NCBI RefSeq assembly: GCF_016859125.1
Contig: NZ_CP069338.1
Coordinates: forward strand, 3,374,501 to 3,438,500
Length of the DNA: 64,000 nucleotides
Direction: 5' to 3'
Origin: Archangium violaceum
Lineage (GTDB): Bacteria > Myxococcota > Myxococcia > Myxococcales > Myxococcaceae
The notes under the pieces were generated by a model, which made no database searches, had not been told where the DNA came from, and worked only from the letters and a program-made list of their open reading frames with translations. How positions within the stretch are numbered: position 1 is the first letter of the stretch; each line of letters starts with the position of its first letter. Below, piece after piece: positions 26,136 through 34,928 of this stretch. The translations under genes and the position numbers were made by a program.

Positions 26136-28952
26136 ATGTCCCTCCCCTCGCGCCTCCGCCTCCTCGTCGCGGCCCTCCTCGTCGCCTCCGCTCCCGCGCT
26201 CGCCAGGGGGCCCGCCGCCCCCGCATCGCCTCCCGCGAAGGCCGCCTCCCAGCCCCGTGACAGATCGAAGGCCGCCTCGCCCGCTCCCTACACGAGCGTC
26301 GAGGGCATCACCGAGTACCGGCTCGACAACGGGCTGCGCGTCCTCCTCTTCCCCGACCCCACCCGGCCCACCGTCACCGTCAACGTCACCTACTTCGTCG
26401 GCTCCCGCCACGAGGGCTATGGCGAGACGGGCATGGCCCACCTCCTCGAGCACCTCCTCTTCAAGGGCACCCCCACCCACAAGAACATCCCCCAGGAGCT
26501 CACCCAGCGCGGCGCCCGTCCCAATGGCACCACCTGGCTGGACCGGACCAACTACTACGAGACGCTCCCCGCCTCCGACGACAACCTGCGCTGGGCCCTC
26601 GCCTTCGAGGCGGACCGCATGGTCAACAGCTTCATCGCCAGGAAGGACCTCGACAGCGAGATGACCGTGGTGCGCAACGAATTGGAGCGCGGCGAGAACG
26701 ATCCCTCGCGCATCCTCTTCCAGCGCGTCATGAGCGCCGCCTTCCTCTGGCACAACTACGGCAAGTCCACCATCGGCAGCCGCGCGGACCTCGAGCACGT
26801 GCCCATCGAGCGGCTCCAGGCCTTCTACCGCAAGTACTACCGGCCCGATAATGCCATGCTCGTCATCGCCGGCGCCTTCGAGCCCCAGAAGGCACTCGCC
26901 GAGGTCCAGAAGACCTTCGGCCGTCTGCGCAAGCCCGCCGAGCCCCTCCCCGTCACGTACACCGAGGAGCCCACCCAGGATGGCGAGCGCCACGTCACCC
27001 TGCGCCGCGTGGGCGACGTGAGCGCGCTCGCCGCCGTCTACCACGTGCCCCAGGGCGCCCACCCCGACTTCGCCGCCATCGACGTGCTCACGCACGTGCT
27101 GGGCAACGCCCCCTCCGGCCGCCTCTACAAGGCCCTCGTCGAGCCCAAGAAGGCCGCGAGCGCCCACGCCTACAACTTCCAGCTCCACGACCCCGGCGTG
27201 CTCGCCTTCTCCGCCGAGGTCCGCGAGGGCCAGCCGCTCGACGCCGCCCGCGAGGCCCTGCTCGAGACGGTCGAGCAGGCCGCGCGCACCCCCTTCACCC
27301 AGGACGAGGTGGACCGCGCGAAGACGGCGCTGCTCAAGTACATCGAGCTGATGCTCAATGACTCGGAGAGCGCCGCCATCCAGCTCTCCGAGTGGGCCGC
27401 CATCGGCGATTGGCGTCTGCTCTTCCTCCACCGGGATCGCATTGAAGCCGTCACCCCCGCCGACGTCACGCGCGTGGCCGGGCAGTACCTCAAGTCCTCC
27501 AATCGCACGCTCGGCCAGTTCCTCCCCACCGCGAAGCCGGACCGCGCGGAGATGCCCGCGAGCGTCGACGTGGCCTCCCTGCTCGAGGGCTACAAGGGCC
27601 GCGGCGAGGTGGTCCAGGGCGAGGCCTTCGACCCCTCCCCCGCCAACATCGAGAAGCGCGTGCGGCGCTCACAGGCGGCCGGGCTCAAGCTCGCGCTGCT
27701 GCCCAAGAAGACGCGCGGCGAGATGGTCAGCCTCACGCTCAACCTGCGCTGGGGCACCGAGAAGGCCGTGTGGAACAGGAGTGAAGCGGCCGACTACGCC
27801 GGGAGGATGCTCATGCGCGGCACGCGCAAGCACAGCCGCCAGGAATTGCGCGATGCCTTCGACAAGCTCAAGGCGCGCGTGGGCGTGGACGGCGGCGCCA
27901 CCGGTGCCAGTGTGTCGCTCGAGGTGCCGCGGCGGAACCTCGCCGAGGTGATGAAGCTGGTGGCCGAGGTGCTGCGCGAGCCGGCCTTCGACCCGAAGGA
28001 GTTCGCGCTCCTGCGGGAGGAGCGGCTGGCCGCGCTGGAATCGCAGCGCAGCGAGCCCAACGCCCAGGGCCGCATCGCCTACTCGCGCGCGCTCTCGCCC
28101 TACCCCAAGGGGCACCCGTACTACGCGGACTCGCTGGAGGAGGCGATCCAGGGCGTGAAGGAGACGACCCTGGAGCAGGCGCGTGCCTTCTACCGCGACT
28201 TCTACGGGGCCTCGCAGGGCGAGCTCGCCGCCGTGGGTGACTTCGACGCGGAGGCGCTGAAGAAGCAGGTCGCCGAGCTCTTCGGGGACTGGAAGAGCCC
28301 CGCGCCGTACGCGCGCATCCCCGCGCAGCCGTACAAGACGGGCACGCAGGCGCTGGTGCTCGAGACGCCGGACAAGGCCAATGCGCTGTTCCTCGCGGGC
28401 CAGGGGCTGAGCCTGCGGGATGACAACCCGGACTACCCGGCGCTGGTGCTGGGCAACTTCCTGCTGGGCGGGGGCTTCCTCAACTCGCGCCTGGCCACGC
28501 GCGTGCGCCAGCAGGAGGGCCTGTCCTACGGGGTGAGCAGCTCGCTGTCCGCGGGGGCGATGGATCCGGTGGGCTCGTTCTCCACGTACGCCATCTACGC
28601 GCCGCAGAACGCGGGCAAGCTGGAGACGGCGGTGCGAGAGGAATTGGAGAAGGTGCAGAACAAGGGCTTCACCGCGGACGAGCTGGAGAAGGCGCGCGCG
28701 GGCCTCTTGGAGTACCGGCGGACGAACCGCTCGGACGACGGAGGGCTGGCGCGCACGCTGGCGGCGTACCTGTACTACGGGCGCACGCTGGACTTCGACG
28801 CGGCGTTCGAGAAGCGCATGAGCGCGCTCGGGCCGGACGACGTGCGCACGGCGCTCTCGAAGTACCTGGATTGGAAGAAGGTGACGGTGGTCAAGGCCGG
28901 CGACTTCGCGGGAGCGGAGAAGAAGGCCAGGGCCCCTGTGCCCACGCCGTAG
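26136..28952 (+). CDS. M16 family zinc metallopeptidase (tandem)
   Basis: 938-residue exported protease with a signal peptide (residues 1-24, ending PALA). The first half carries the inverted zinc motif HLLEH at residues 102-106, typical of M16 (pitrilysin/insulinase) peptidases. The C-terminal half repeats the fold without a zinc motif, as in tandem myxobacterial M16 proteins. It probably degrades peptides in the periplasm or outside the cell. Single gene, flanked on the left by about 180 bp without features and followed by a strong hairpin repeat at 28960. Confidence 0.93.
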   Translation: MSLPSRLRLLVAALLVASAPALARGPAAPASPPAKAASQPRDRSKAASPAPYTSVEGITEYRLDNGLRVLLFPDPTRPTVTVNVTYFVGSRHEGYGETGMAHLLEHLLFKGTPTHKNIPQELTQRGARPNGTTWLDRTNYYETLPASDDNLRWALAFEADRMVNSFIARKDLDSEMTVVRNELERGENDPSRILFQRVMSAAFLWHNYGKSTIGSRADLEHVPIERLQAFYRKYYRPDNAMLVIAGAFEPQKALAEVQKTFGRLRKPAEPLPVTYTEEPTQDGERHVTLRRVGDVSALAAVYHVPQGAHPDFAAIDVLTHVLGNAPSGRLYKALVEPKKAASAHAYNFQLHDPGVLAFSAEVREGQPLDAAREALLETVEQAARTPFTQDEVDRAKTALLKYIELMLNDSESAAIQLSEWAAIGDWRLLFLHRDRIEAVTPADVTRVAGQYLKSSNRTLGQFLPTAKPDRAEMPASVDVASLLEGYKGRGEVVQGEAFDPSPANIEKRVRRSQAAGLKLALLPKKTRGEMVSLTLNLRWGTEKAVWNRSEAADYAGRMLMRGTRKHSRQELRDAFDKLKARVGVDGGATGASVSLEVPRRNLAEVMKLVAEVLREPAFDPKEFALLREERLAALESQRSEPNAQGRIAYSRALSPYPKGHPYYADSLEEAIQGVKETTLEQARAFYRDFYGASQGELAAVGDFDAEALKKQVAELFGDWKSPAPYARIPAQPYKTGTQALVLETPDKANALFLAGQGLSLRDDNPDYPALVLGNFLLGGGFLNSRLATRVRQQEGLSYGVSSSLSAGAMDPVGSFSTYAIYAPQNAGKLETAVREELEKVQNKGFTADELEKARAGLLEYRRTNRSDDGGLARTLAAYLYYGRTLDFDAAFEKRMSALGPDDVRTALSKYLDWKKVTVVKAGDFAGAEKKARAPVPTP

Positions 28953-28959
28953 TCATCTC

Positions 28960-28996
28960 CCCTCTCCCCCCGGGAGAGGGACGGGGTGAGGGTCGC
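28960..28996 (-). repeat. Dispersed palindromic repeat, copy 1 (possible terminator)
   Basis: CCCTCTCCC (28960-28968), a CCC loop and GGGAGAGGG (28972-28980) form a perfect 9-bp hairpin, followed by ACGGGGTGAGGG. The same unit occurs in the opposite orientation at 38924 and 51261. It sits just after the M16 protease stop and could act as a terminator, although it lacks a T-run. Confidence 0.7.
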
Positions 28997-29098
28997 GCGG
29001 ACCACGGGTTCGCGACGGCGCTCACCCTGTGTCGTATGAGCTCACGGGGCATACCAGGCCCGCTGTGGGACGTCTGGGAACCGGTCTAGCGTCAGGCC

Positions 29099-29707
29099 AT
29101 GGCCGTTCCCCCGCCTTCCAAGAGGCCTTGTCCTCCTGATGCTATTCTCCGGGTGTGCCACGCCAAACGTTCCGGCTGGCTATGGGGTCCAGGCCGCCGC
29201 CTGTGCAACGCCCAGCGCCCGTGGAGCCCGGTACGCGCGTGCGTGCCCCCTCTCATCCCGCGGCTCGTCTGCTGGACGTACCCGTGGCCATACTGGCCAT
29301 TCTCCTGTGGCCGAGCGAGTTGGAGGGAGAGGTCCTCTCCGGAGTCCCGGTTCGTTTCTGGAGCGGGCGTGCGGCGCCACCCGAATCAGACCTGCGAAGA
29401 CGCGGTGCTCGAGCACCTTCAGGCCGAGAAGAACCGGATAGGCAATGCCATGCCAGGGGCGAGCTGTAGCACGGCCAGTCACAGCGCCAAGCGGCTTGCC
29501 AGGATGCCCTGTTCCCAAATCCGGCAGCGCATTCAGGCACTGCGGAACTGCATCAACATCCGGCGGTTCATCCAGGACGAGTGTTTCGGAGGGGGGCCCG
29601 ACATCCGACACCAAGAAGTCCTGGGCCAATATGAGAATGGGCTCGAGCAATGTCGGTCGCTCGAGACGGTGAACTGTGCACCCGGTCATCCCATGGCGGA
29701 ACTGTGA
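29099..29707 (+). pseudogene. Frameshifted lipoprotein, probable polymorphic toxin
   Basis: The coding signal moves through three frames. From the ATG at 29099, removing one C from the CCCCC run at 29108-29112 restores a lipoprotein signal peptide ending LLMLFSGC. A second frame then reads VAILAILLWPSELEG (about 29275-29330), and a third reads NQTCEDAVLEHL... to the stop at 29707. The C-terminal part is Cys-rich with a CFGGGPDIRHQE segment that recalls the myxobacterial Ntox16-like toxins, an uncertain resemblance. At least two frameshifts make it a pseudogene, unless they are sequencing errors. The ankyrin-repeat gene next door would be its former immunity partner. Confidence 0.6.
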
Positions 29708-29712
29708 GAGTC

Positions 29713-30675
29713 ATGCCAATAGAGCTCTTCGCGGCCATCGAGGAGCACGACCTGGAGCGGTTGGCCACCCTTCTGGATGGAGGTGCCGGCCCGAATGCCG
29801 TCAAAGAGGAATGGCCCAGGTGGATGCCTCTGCATGCGGCTGTCGAGGAACTGGAGTATGGGGGCCCGGTCGACGCGCTCGTTCTGCTCCTCAGGCACGG
29901 TGCGCGTGTCGATGGATTGGGCGCTGACCGGAATGCGACACCATTGCGCATGGCCGTCTTCCGGCGGCTATCCGAGGCGGTGCGAATACTTCTCGCCTCT
30001 GGCGCGGATCCCAACTTCAGAGGCAGCGAGGGGGATTCGCCTCTACGCGCCTGCGTGGAGCAGGGAGAGCACGCGATGGCCTCCCTCCTCCTGCGCTGTG
30101 GCGCCACTCGGAGCATCAACGAGGCTGGTGGATTGGGTTGGATGACGGCCCTCGGGCTCGCGGCGAGTCGGCTCGACGTGCCCATGCTGGATCTCCTGCT
30201 CCAGGCGGGAGCGGATCCGGAGGTGCTCGACCTCGGCCGGCGGACCGCACGGGAACACCTGCCGCCGCGAACCTCCGAGAACCAGCCCGCCTGGGACGCG
30301 GCGGCGGCCCTGCTCGCGAGTCGTTCGCGCGGGGTGACGCGAGGGCCCTCTCCCTCTTCGTGTTTCCAGGGGGTCCGTGAGCACCTGCACAGGAATGCGC
30401 GGGTCATCGCGGCGTACTCCCGTTGTCAGGCGACAGGAATTTTTGACCCCCTTACGTCACTAAAACTGACCCCCTCCCAGGACCCGTTTTCCTACATCGA
30501 GATGCTACGTCGTTCTGCGTCCTTCGTCCGCCGGAGCTCGCCCTCGCTGCTTCTCGAGCGAGGGCGAGCGGAGGCGTCTTCCGAGGCTCATCGCTCGGAT
30601 TCTGCACCTGCGCCGGTGGCCTGCGGCGTGCCTCGGCCCATCAGCCCGGCCTTCCTCTTCAGCCTCAACCGGTAG
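29713..30675 (+). CDS. Ankyrin-repeat protein, 3' end replaced by IS sequence
   Basis: Starts 6 bp after the toxin remnant. Residues 1 to about 200 form five or so ankyrin repeats (ATPLRMAVFRRLSEAVRILLASGADPN; GDSPLRACVEQGEHAMASLLLRCGA; TALGLAASRLDVPMLDLLLQAGADPE, each a separate segment). Ankyrin proteins commonly serve as immunity proteins next to myxobacterial toxins. From 30424 onward the frame reads into an IS21-like inverted repeat, so the last 84 codons are not original. The sequence before that junction is also unlike an ankyrin tail, so the natural stop may have been lost earlier. Confidence 0.65.
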   Translation: MPIELFAAIEEHDLERLATLLDGGAGPNAVKEEWPRWMPLHAAVEELEYGGPVDALVLLLRHGARVDGLGADRNATPLRMAVFRRLSEAVRILLASGADPNFRGSEGDSPLRACVEQGEHAMASLLLRCGATRSINEAGGLGWMTALGLAASRLDVPMLDLLLQAGADPEVLDLGRRTAREHLPPRTSENQPAWDAAAALLASRSRGVTRGPSPSSCFQGVREHLHRNARVIAAYSRCQATGIFDPLTSLKLTPSQDPFSYIEMLRRSASFVRRSSPSLLLERGRAEASSEAHRSDSAPAPVACGVPRPISPAFLFSLNR

Positions 30676-31394
30676 CTGTCGCCTTGGATGAGCAGCGTGT
30701 GGCTGTGGTGCAGCAGCCGGTCGAGGATGGCCGCGGCCAGCACGTCATCTCCGAAGACGCCGCCCCACTGGCCCACCATCTGATTGGTGGTCAGTAGCAT
30801 GCTGCCCTTCTCGTAGCGACGCGCCACCAACTGGAAGAAGAGGTGGGCGCTGCGCTTCTCGAAGGGCAGGTAGCCCAGCTCGTCCACCACCAGCAGCTTC
30901 GGCTTGGCGAAGTAGTTGAGCTTGTCCTTGAGCGCCCCTTCGCTTTCGGCCTTGGCCAGCGCCGCCAGCAGCGCCGTGGCACTGGTGAAGAGTACCGGGT
31001 GCCCGGCCTCCACCACCGCCCGGCCCAGTCCAATGGCCAGGTGCGTCTTACCCACGCCCGGCGGGCCGAAGAGCAGGACGTTTTCCGCCTGGGCGATGAA
31101 TCGCCCCGTGGCCAGTTCCCGCCCCAGCTTCTGGTCCACCGAGGGCTGCGCCTTGAAGTCGAAGTCCTCCAGCGTCTTCACCGTGGGGAAGTGCGCGATG
31201 GTGATTCCCATGCTCACCCGCTTGCGCTGCTTGGCTCCCACCTCCTCGCGCAGCAGCGCGTCGAGGAAGTCCAGGTACGTGGGCTCACCGCGCGCCGCCT
31301 CCGCCAGCATCGCGTCCAGCCGCTCGGCCAGGTGTCCCAGGCGCAGTCTCTCCAGGTGCTCGAGCACGCGCGCGTGCACCAGCTCGTGGCTCAT
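30588..31394 (-). CDS. istB: IstB-like transposition helper ATPase
   Basis: 268-residue AAA+ ATPase of the IstB/DnaC type, which delivers target DNA to the IS21 transposase IstA. Walker A GPPGVGKT and Walker B LLVVDELG are intact, as is the LLTTNQ sensor segment. The start at 31394 (MSHEL) is preferred over the open frame further upstream. A short frame on the same strand ending RGAV-stop overlaps this start as ATGA (31391-31394), exactly how istA normally meets istB, so 31395-31500 may be the last scrap of istA. Without IstA it cannot transpose the element by itself. Confidence 0.9.
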   Translation of the reverse strand: MSHELVHARVLEHLERLRLGHLAERLDAMLAEAARGEPTYLDFLDALLREEVGAKQRKRVSMGITIAHFPTVKTLEDFDFKAQPSVDQKLGRELATGRFIAQAENVLLFGPPGVGKTHLAIGLGRAVVEAGHPVLFTSATALLAALAKAESEGALKDKLNYFAKPKLLVVDELGYLPFEKRSAHLFFQLVARRYEKGSMLLTTNQMVGQWGGVFGDDVLAAAILDRLLHHSHTLLIQGDSYRLRLKRKAGLMGRGTPQATGAGAESER

Positions 31395-32092
31395 ACCGCA
31401 CCTCGCTTCGCGCCCTGCTCCACCACGTCCGGTGGCCCCTGCTCCCAACTCTTGACTGGCAGCGCCACCCGGATGATTTCTCGGCTGCTCCGCTTCTCTT
31501 TCTCCACTGTCTGCGCGGAGCCCTGGCCCGTGCCGTGCTGCCTACACGTCACGGGCCTCCTTTTTCTCCGCGCCCACCCTGGGCCCTCGGAGCGGCACTC
31601 CCTGCCGCACGGGCCCCGCCCTCCTGGTACTGCGCACTACCTCACCCGTCATGCCTTGACCCGAACCTGCTGGGTGATGGGCCGCCCCACGCCCCCACGG
31701 CTCCTCCCATCATCCAGTCGGTCCAATTCCCGGCCGCTCTCCCCCATCTAAGCTGCGCGGTAACAGGTAGAAGAGTGCCCGGCAGGTGCCGAGCGCGCAC
31801 TGCGCCATCCGCAGTGAGTCCACGCGTCCCCAGGCTTGAGACGCCTGGAAATTCGACTCGCTCACGGCCTCGTGCGAGCGTGCTCCTCCCGCATCGCGTC
31901 CCCGTGATTCGGCCTGAGGGTCCGGAGGTACCAGCTCCGGGCCCTCTTCTTTTTGGCGCCCTCGTCCCGGCCCTCTTCGCTACCTCCACCTACCTCTGCC
32001 CGCCAGTTTCAGGCCGCGACGCCCGGCTCGTCCAAATTCCCGCGCTTCTCGGTGATCATCGACAGACACTGGGCAACTTCGGGCTGCGCCGT
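31395..32092. other. Gap between istB and toxin gene: possible istA tail, otherwise nothing recognised
   Basis: The first about 100 bp may encode the last residues of IstA on the minus strand. The remaining roughly 600 bp give open frames on both strands with no recognisable family, signal peptide or start. Family-like toxin sequence appears to begin near 32010, before any ATG, so a rearrangement breakpoint probably lies between about 31500 and 32010. Confidence 0.5.
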
Positions 32093-33277
32093 ATGGCGGC
32101 ACACCTGCTCTTGGAGGTGGCCGCGGGTGGCGAGGTGGTGACGAGAGACGAGTTCCACGCGCGCATGCGCCGCTTCTCGCGGCTGCTGGTGCTTCGGCCG
32201 GACGGATACCTGGTGAGGGCCACGACGGGAGTAGCGGTCCAGAAGGCCGGTCAGGTCGTGCTCGCCGAGGACGGCACGCTCCGGGCCGGGCGCTTCGAGG
32301 TGGGACCGTTCTACGCCATCGAGGGAGGGCGCCTCTTCCCGGTGGACCAGGGGCTCGAGGTTCCCAAAGGCGCGCGTCCGGCGGGCCTCTACGAGCCCGA
32401 CGACAACCCGGCGCTCGCGGTGGCCGATGGAGCGGTGCTCGCGGTGGTGGACATGGTGGAAGGCCTCTACCGGCTCGTCTTCTACACGGGCGAGACGCTT
32501 GAGGGGCTGGCGCAGTTCCCTGGCGCGGTGAGGCAGCTCTACGAGAACTCGCCGCAGCTTTGGGAGGAGTTCCGTCACAAGCCCTACGCGGAGAAGGTGC
32601 GAACCGTGTCGCGGCTTGCCACGGGCGCGGTGCTGACGGTGGGTACGGCCGGTGCTGGAACTGCGAAGGTGGCTGCCTGGAGCGGGAAGCTCGGGAGCCT
32701 CACGGTGCCCCTGCTGTCGCTTACGCGCGATGGGCTCCTGACGGTGCGGTTGGTCGCGGTGCCCGTGGGGCGCGTTGTCACCGCGGCGGCGCCAGCGTTG
32801 AGTGCCACCTACGTTCTGCACATGGCCCATACCGGCGCCCAGGGCGCGGGAGGCGGTAGTGGGTGGCCTCCGGTTGGCGGGCCCGGGCTGTGGATTGAGG
32901 ACACCTCCAGCATGTCGGAGCAGGCCCGGGACTACCAAGCCCAGGTGACCGGAGCCCCGAAAGGGTGGGCATACAGGGTGACACGCGGGGACGACTTCGT
33001 GGACTTTGACGGATTCGACCCGAAGACGGGCACACTGCTCGAGGCCAAGGCGCGTGGGTACCAGAAGTGGTTCGACGAGGACCTCAACCCCACGCACGAT
33101 TTCTACGAGGGCATAAGGGGCATGCTGAAGCAGGCCGGGCGTCAGTTTCGGATGGCTGCCGGGCGGCCAGTCCGTTGGCATGTCGCCGAGCCGCGGATGG
33201 TGTCCGTCCTTCGGAAGTATTTCGATGCCGAAGGCTTTCAGTCCATAGAGGTGGTTTACACTCAACCGGTGAAGTGA
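32093..33277 (+). CDS. Tox-REase-5 domain toxin, probably 5'-truncated
   Basis: 394 residues from the first in-frame ATG after the breakpoint region. The C-terminal roughly 110 residues match Tox-REase-5 as I know it: a YQAQVTGAPKGWAY segment, FVDFDGFD, LLEAKARGYQKWFD (the acidic and Lys core of a PD-(D/E)xK nuclease) and later RPVRWHVAEP. Upstream are a Gly/Ala/Val-rich segment and a membrane-like stretch near 185-250. The part before residue 1 (about 32010-32092) still looks like family sequence, but no signal peptide or lipobox precedes it, so the export end has been lost. An Imm52 gene follows after 11 bp. Lies inside the IS21-like boundaries. Confidence 0.75.
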   Translation: MAAHLLLEVAAGGEVVTRDEFHARMRRFSRLLVLRPDGYLVRATTGVAVQKAGQVVLAEDGTLRAGRFEVGPFYAIEGGRLFPVDQGLEVPKGARPAGLYEPDDNPALAVADGAVLAVVDMVEGLYRLVFYTGETLEGLAQFPGAVRQLYENSPQLWEEFRHKPYAEKVRTVSRLATGAVLTVGTAGAGTAKVAAWSGKLGSLTVPLLSLTRDGLLTVRLVAVPVGRVVTAAAPALSATYVLHMAHTGAQGAGGGSGWPPVGGPGLWIEDTSSMSEQARDYQAQVTGAPKGWAYRVTRGDDFVDFDGFDPKTGTLLEAKARGYQKWFDEDLNPTHDFYEGIRGMLKQAGRQFRMAAGRPVRWHVAEPRMVSVLRKYFDAEGFQSIEVVYTQPVK

Positions 33278-33288
33278 GGCCGCCAAGC

Positions 33289-34023
33289 ATGAGCGAGAGG
33301 TACGGAATCAAAGCGTATTGGGGGCACCGCCCAGAGTCGGCTGAGGAGTGCGCGGGGCGGGCCGAGACATTCTTCCGCCTCCTTGGGGAGTGCCATCCCG
33401 ACTTCGCCCGCTGGTATGAGCAGAGTAACTCCGCTCGTAAGGCCCTACAGCTCGGCTTTGAGCCCACCCGCGACACCTTTGTGAGGTTCTTCGGCCGTGA
33501 GAAGTACCAGCGTGGAGATGATGGTTTTGATTTCGGAGCATGGACCGGACACTTGGAACAGGGCCGGGGCGGAATGGTCATGCTCGCCTGTGGGTCGAAG
33601 GCGGAGTTTTCGCCGAACCGTCTCTGGATCTTCTTCCCCAAGGAGGCCCTGGGCCAGGAGCGCGTAGTCACGGAGCCTGTCGTCTCTGGTGCTATGCGTG
33701 CCGTTGCCGTGGCCTGGGAGCCTGAGTGGGCAGTGGCGACGGCGGACGGGCTTTGGGAGGAGCTCTCCGGCGGCAGTCAGCTCGGCTGCTTCGTGGGCTG
33801 GATGACGTACTTCTCGCGGGATCGGGGCGAGGTGCCTGTCCTCCCTCCGCCGGTGCGCGTTGAGCCCGTGGGCGAGACGGGCACCCTCGTCACCCTCACG
33901 CCCGAGCGCCTTACTCCAAGCAAACCGGAGCACGTGGCGCTCGCTTGGAGCGTGCAGAGGGCGCTTGAGGAGCGTGGGCTGTTCCGGTTGATGGTGCCGC
34001 CGGCTTCCAGGCGGAAGGCGTGA
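33289..34023 (+). CDS. Imm52 family immunity protein
   Basis: 244-residue cytosolic protein beginning 11 bp after the Tox-REase-5 toxin. The opening (YGIKAYWGHRPES, ECAGRAETFFRLL) and the GCFVGWMTYFSRDRG segment fit the Imm52 family, the known partner of Tox-REase-5 toxins. It should bind and neutralise the nuclease. Reading frame and start are intact, so protection may persist even if the toxin is truncated, which is the expected way for an orphaned immunity gene to survive. Confidence 0.8.
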   Translation: MSERYGIKAYWGHRPESAEECAGRAETFFRLLGECHPDFARWYEQSNSARKALQLGFEPTRDTFVRFFGREKYQRGDDGFDFGAWTGHLEQGRGGMVMLACGSKAEFSPNRLWIFFPKEALGQERVVTEPVVSGAMRAVAVAWEPEWAVATADGLWEELSGGSQLGCFVGWMTYFSRDRGEVPVLPPPVRVEPVGETGTLVTLTPERLTPSKPEHVALAWSVQRALEERGLFRLMVPPASRRKA

Positions 34024-34072
34024 GGCGGCGCGCAGCCCCGGAAGAAACAGCTGGCCGCAGGAGGGACCCAAC

Positions 34073-34693
34073 ATGGATCGGATTGACCCGGATGACAGGA
34101 GGACCTGGCCCGCCGAGGTCGCCCAGTTCGTTCAACGGGCGGCAGCGACCTACAAAGGCAGGGTGCGGTACGACCATGAGATCATGCCCCGAGGCCGAGG
34201 AGAGGTTCCGGGGGCTGCTGCGAAGCTCCACCATTCGTGCGTACCACTGCACGCGCCTGCTCGAGCACGAGTTCGCCGGCATTCGCGCGGAGGGACTGAG
34301 AAGGCTCACGCCGGAGCTGGTGCTGCAGCGCATCGATAGATCGCTCAAGTCCAAGGTAATCACCCGAACGGAGTCCGCGCGATTCCGCAAGGGACACGCC
34401 TTCGCACTCGGGGAGGAGCTGGGCCGCGAGGGGAAGGTGTGCCTCTTCTCATGCCGGCAGATCATGGACGACGCCGAGGCCGTCGAGAACCTCCTCGGCA
34501 TCTGGGGCGGCGAGGCCATCTACTCGCATGTGGGCTCCGAGTGGGAGAACCGGCTCAGGACACTCGGAAGGCCGGCGATTGTCGCGGTGGATGTGGACCT
34601 CACCCTGGCGTCCAAGGACGAGGAGGAGCACTACATCCAACCGGACGTGCTCGCCTTTTTCATCGAGGTTACCTCCCTGGTTCAGGGGGCTCC
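34073..34693 (+). pseudogene. Unknown gene, frameshifted and truncated at the IS end
   Basis: Begins MDRIDPDDRRTW in one frame and continues EAEERFRGLLRSSTIRAYH in another. Removing one C from CCCC at 34187-34190 joins them into a single frame. The rest (RLLEHEFAGIRAEGLRRL, then LGIWGGEAIYSH, then GRPAIVAVDVDL) looks like a conserved bacterial protein that I recall only as hypothetical. The frame then reads straight into the right inverted repeat of the IS21-like element, so the 3' end is missing. Function unknown. Confidence 0.55.
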
Positions 34694-34752
34694 GGGAGGG
34701 GGTCGGTTTTAGTGTCGCCAGGGGGTCAATTTTGCTGTCGCTCTACACCCGT

Positions 34753-34915
34753 AGCCCCGGGGCGCGCGCGAGTAGGCCGTGCACTGGCTCGAATACCTCG
34801 ATCTCCTCGGGCGTGGCGGGCGGATACGGGAAGTGCTTGCGGGAAATCTCTTCGAGCAAGCTGCTCATGGGGGGCCATCGTCAGTTGTCCGTGTAGGGCA
34901 AGTCGGGTATCGACG
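34753..34915 (-). pseudogene. Fragment: toxin 3' tail plus SMI1/KNR4 5' end (duplicate)
   Basis: From 34868 leftward the minus strand reads MSSLLEEISRKHFPYPP then ATPEEIEVFE, matching the first about 27 residues of the intact SMI1/KNR4 gene at 34929-35414, after which similarity fades. Just upstream, PDLPYTDN-stop matches the last residues of the HNH-type toxin gene at 35417. The block is therefore a second copy of the toxin-immunity junction (compare 35300-35450). It lies right beside the IS21-like element. Confidence 0.65.
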
Positions 34916-34928
34916 GCAGCCGTACCGC

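Larger units (their letters stand above)
30424..34747. mobile_element. IS21-like element with istB and toxin-immunity cargo, istA missing
   Basis: The left terminal repeat (30424-30478) and right terminal repeat (34694-34747, inverted) begin TGT and share GCGACAG, GACCCCCT, CACTAAAAC and GACCCCCTCCC blocks over about 54 bp, the multi-block style of IS21 ends. The element is flanked by a 5-bp direct repeat, CCCGT, at 30419-30423 and 34748-34752. Inside are istB, only a short possible istA tail, then a Tox-REase-5 gene, an Imm52 gene and a broken unknown gene. An intact IS21 is about 2-2.5 kb with istA upstream of istB; here about 3 kb of other DNA occupies that place. Confidence 0.8.

Noticed and set aside
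30424-34747. Composite transposon of two complete IS21 copies
   Set aside because: Only one istB and no istA are present, and the right side has just the terminal repeat.
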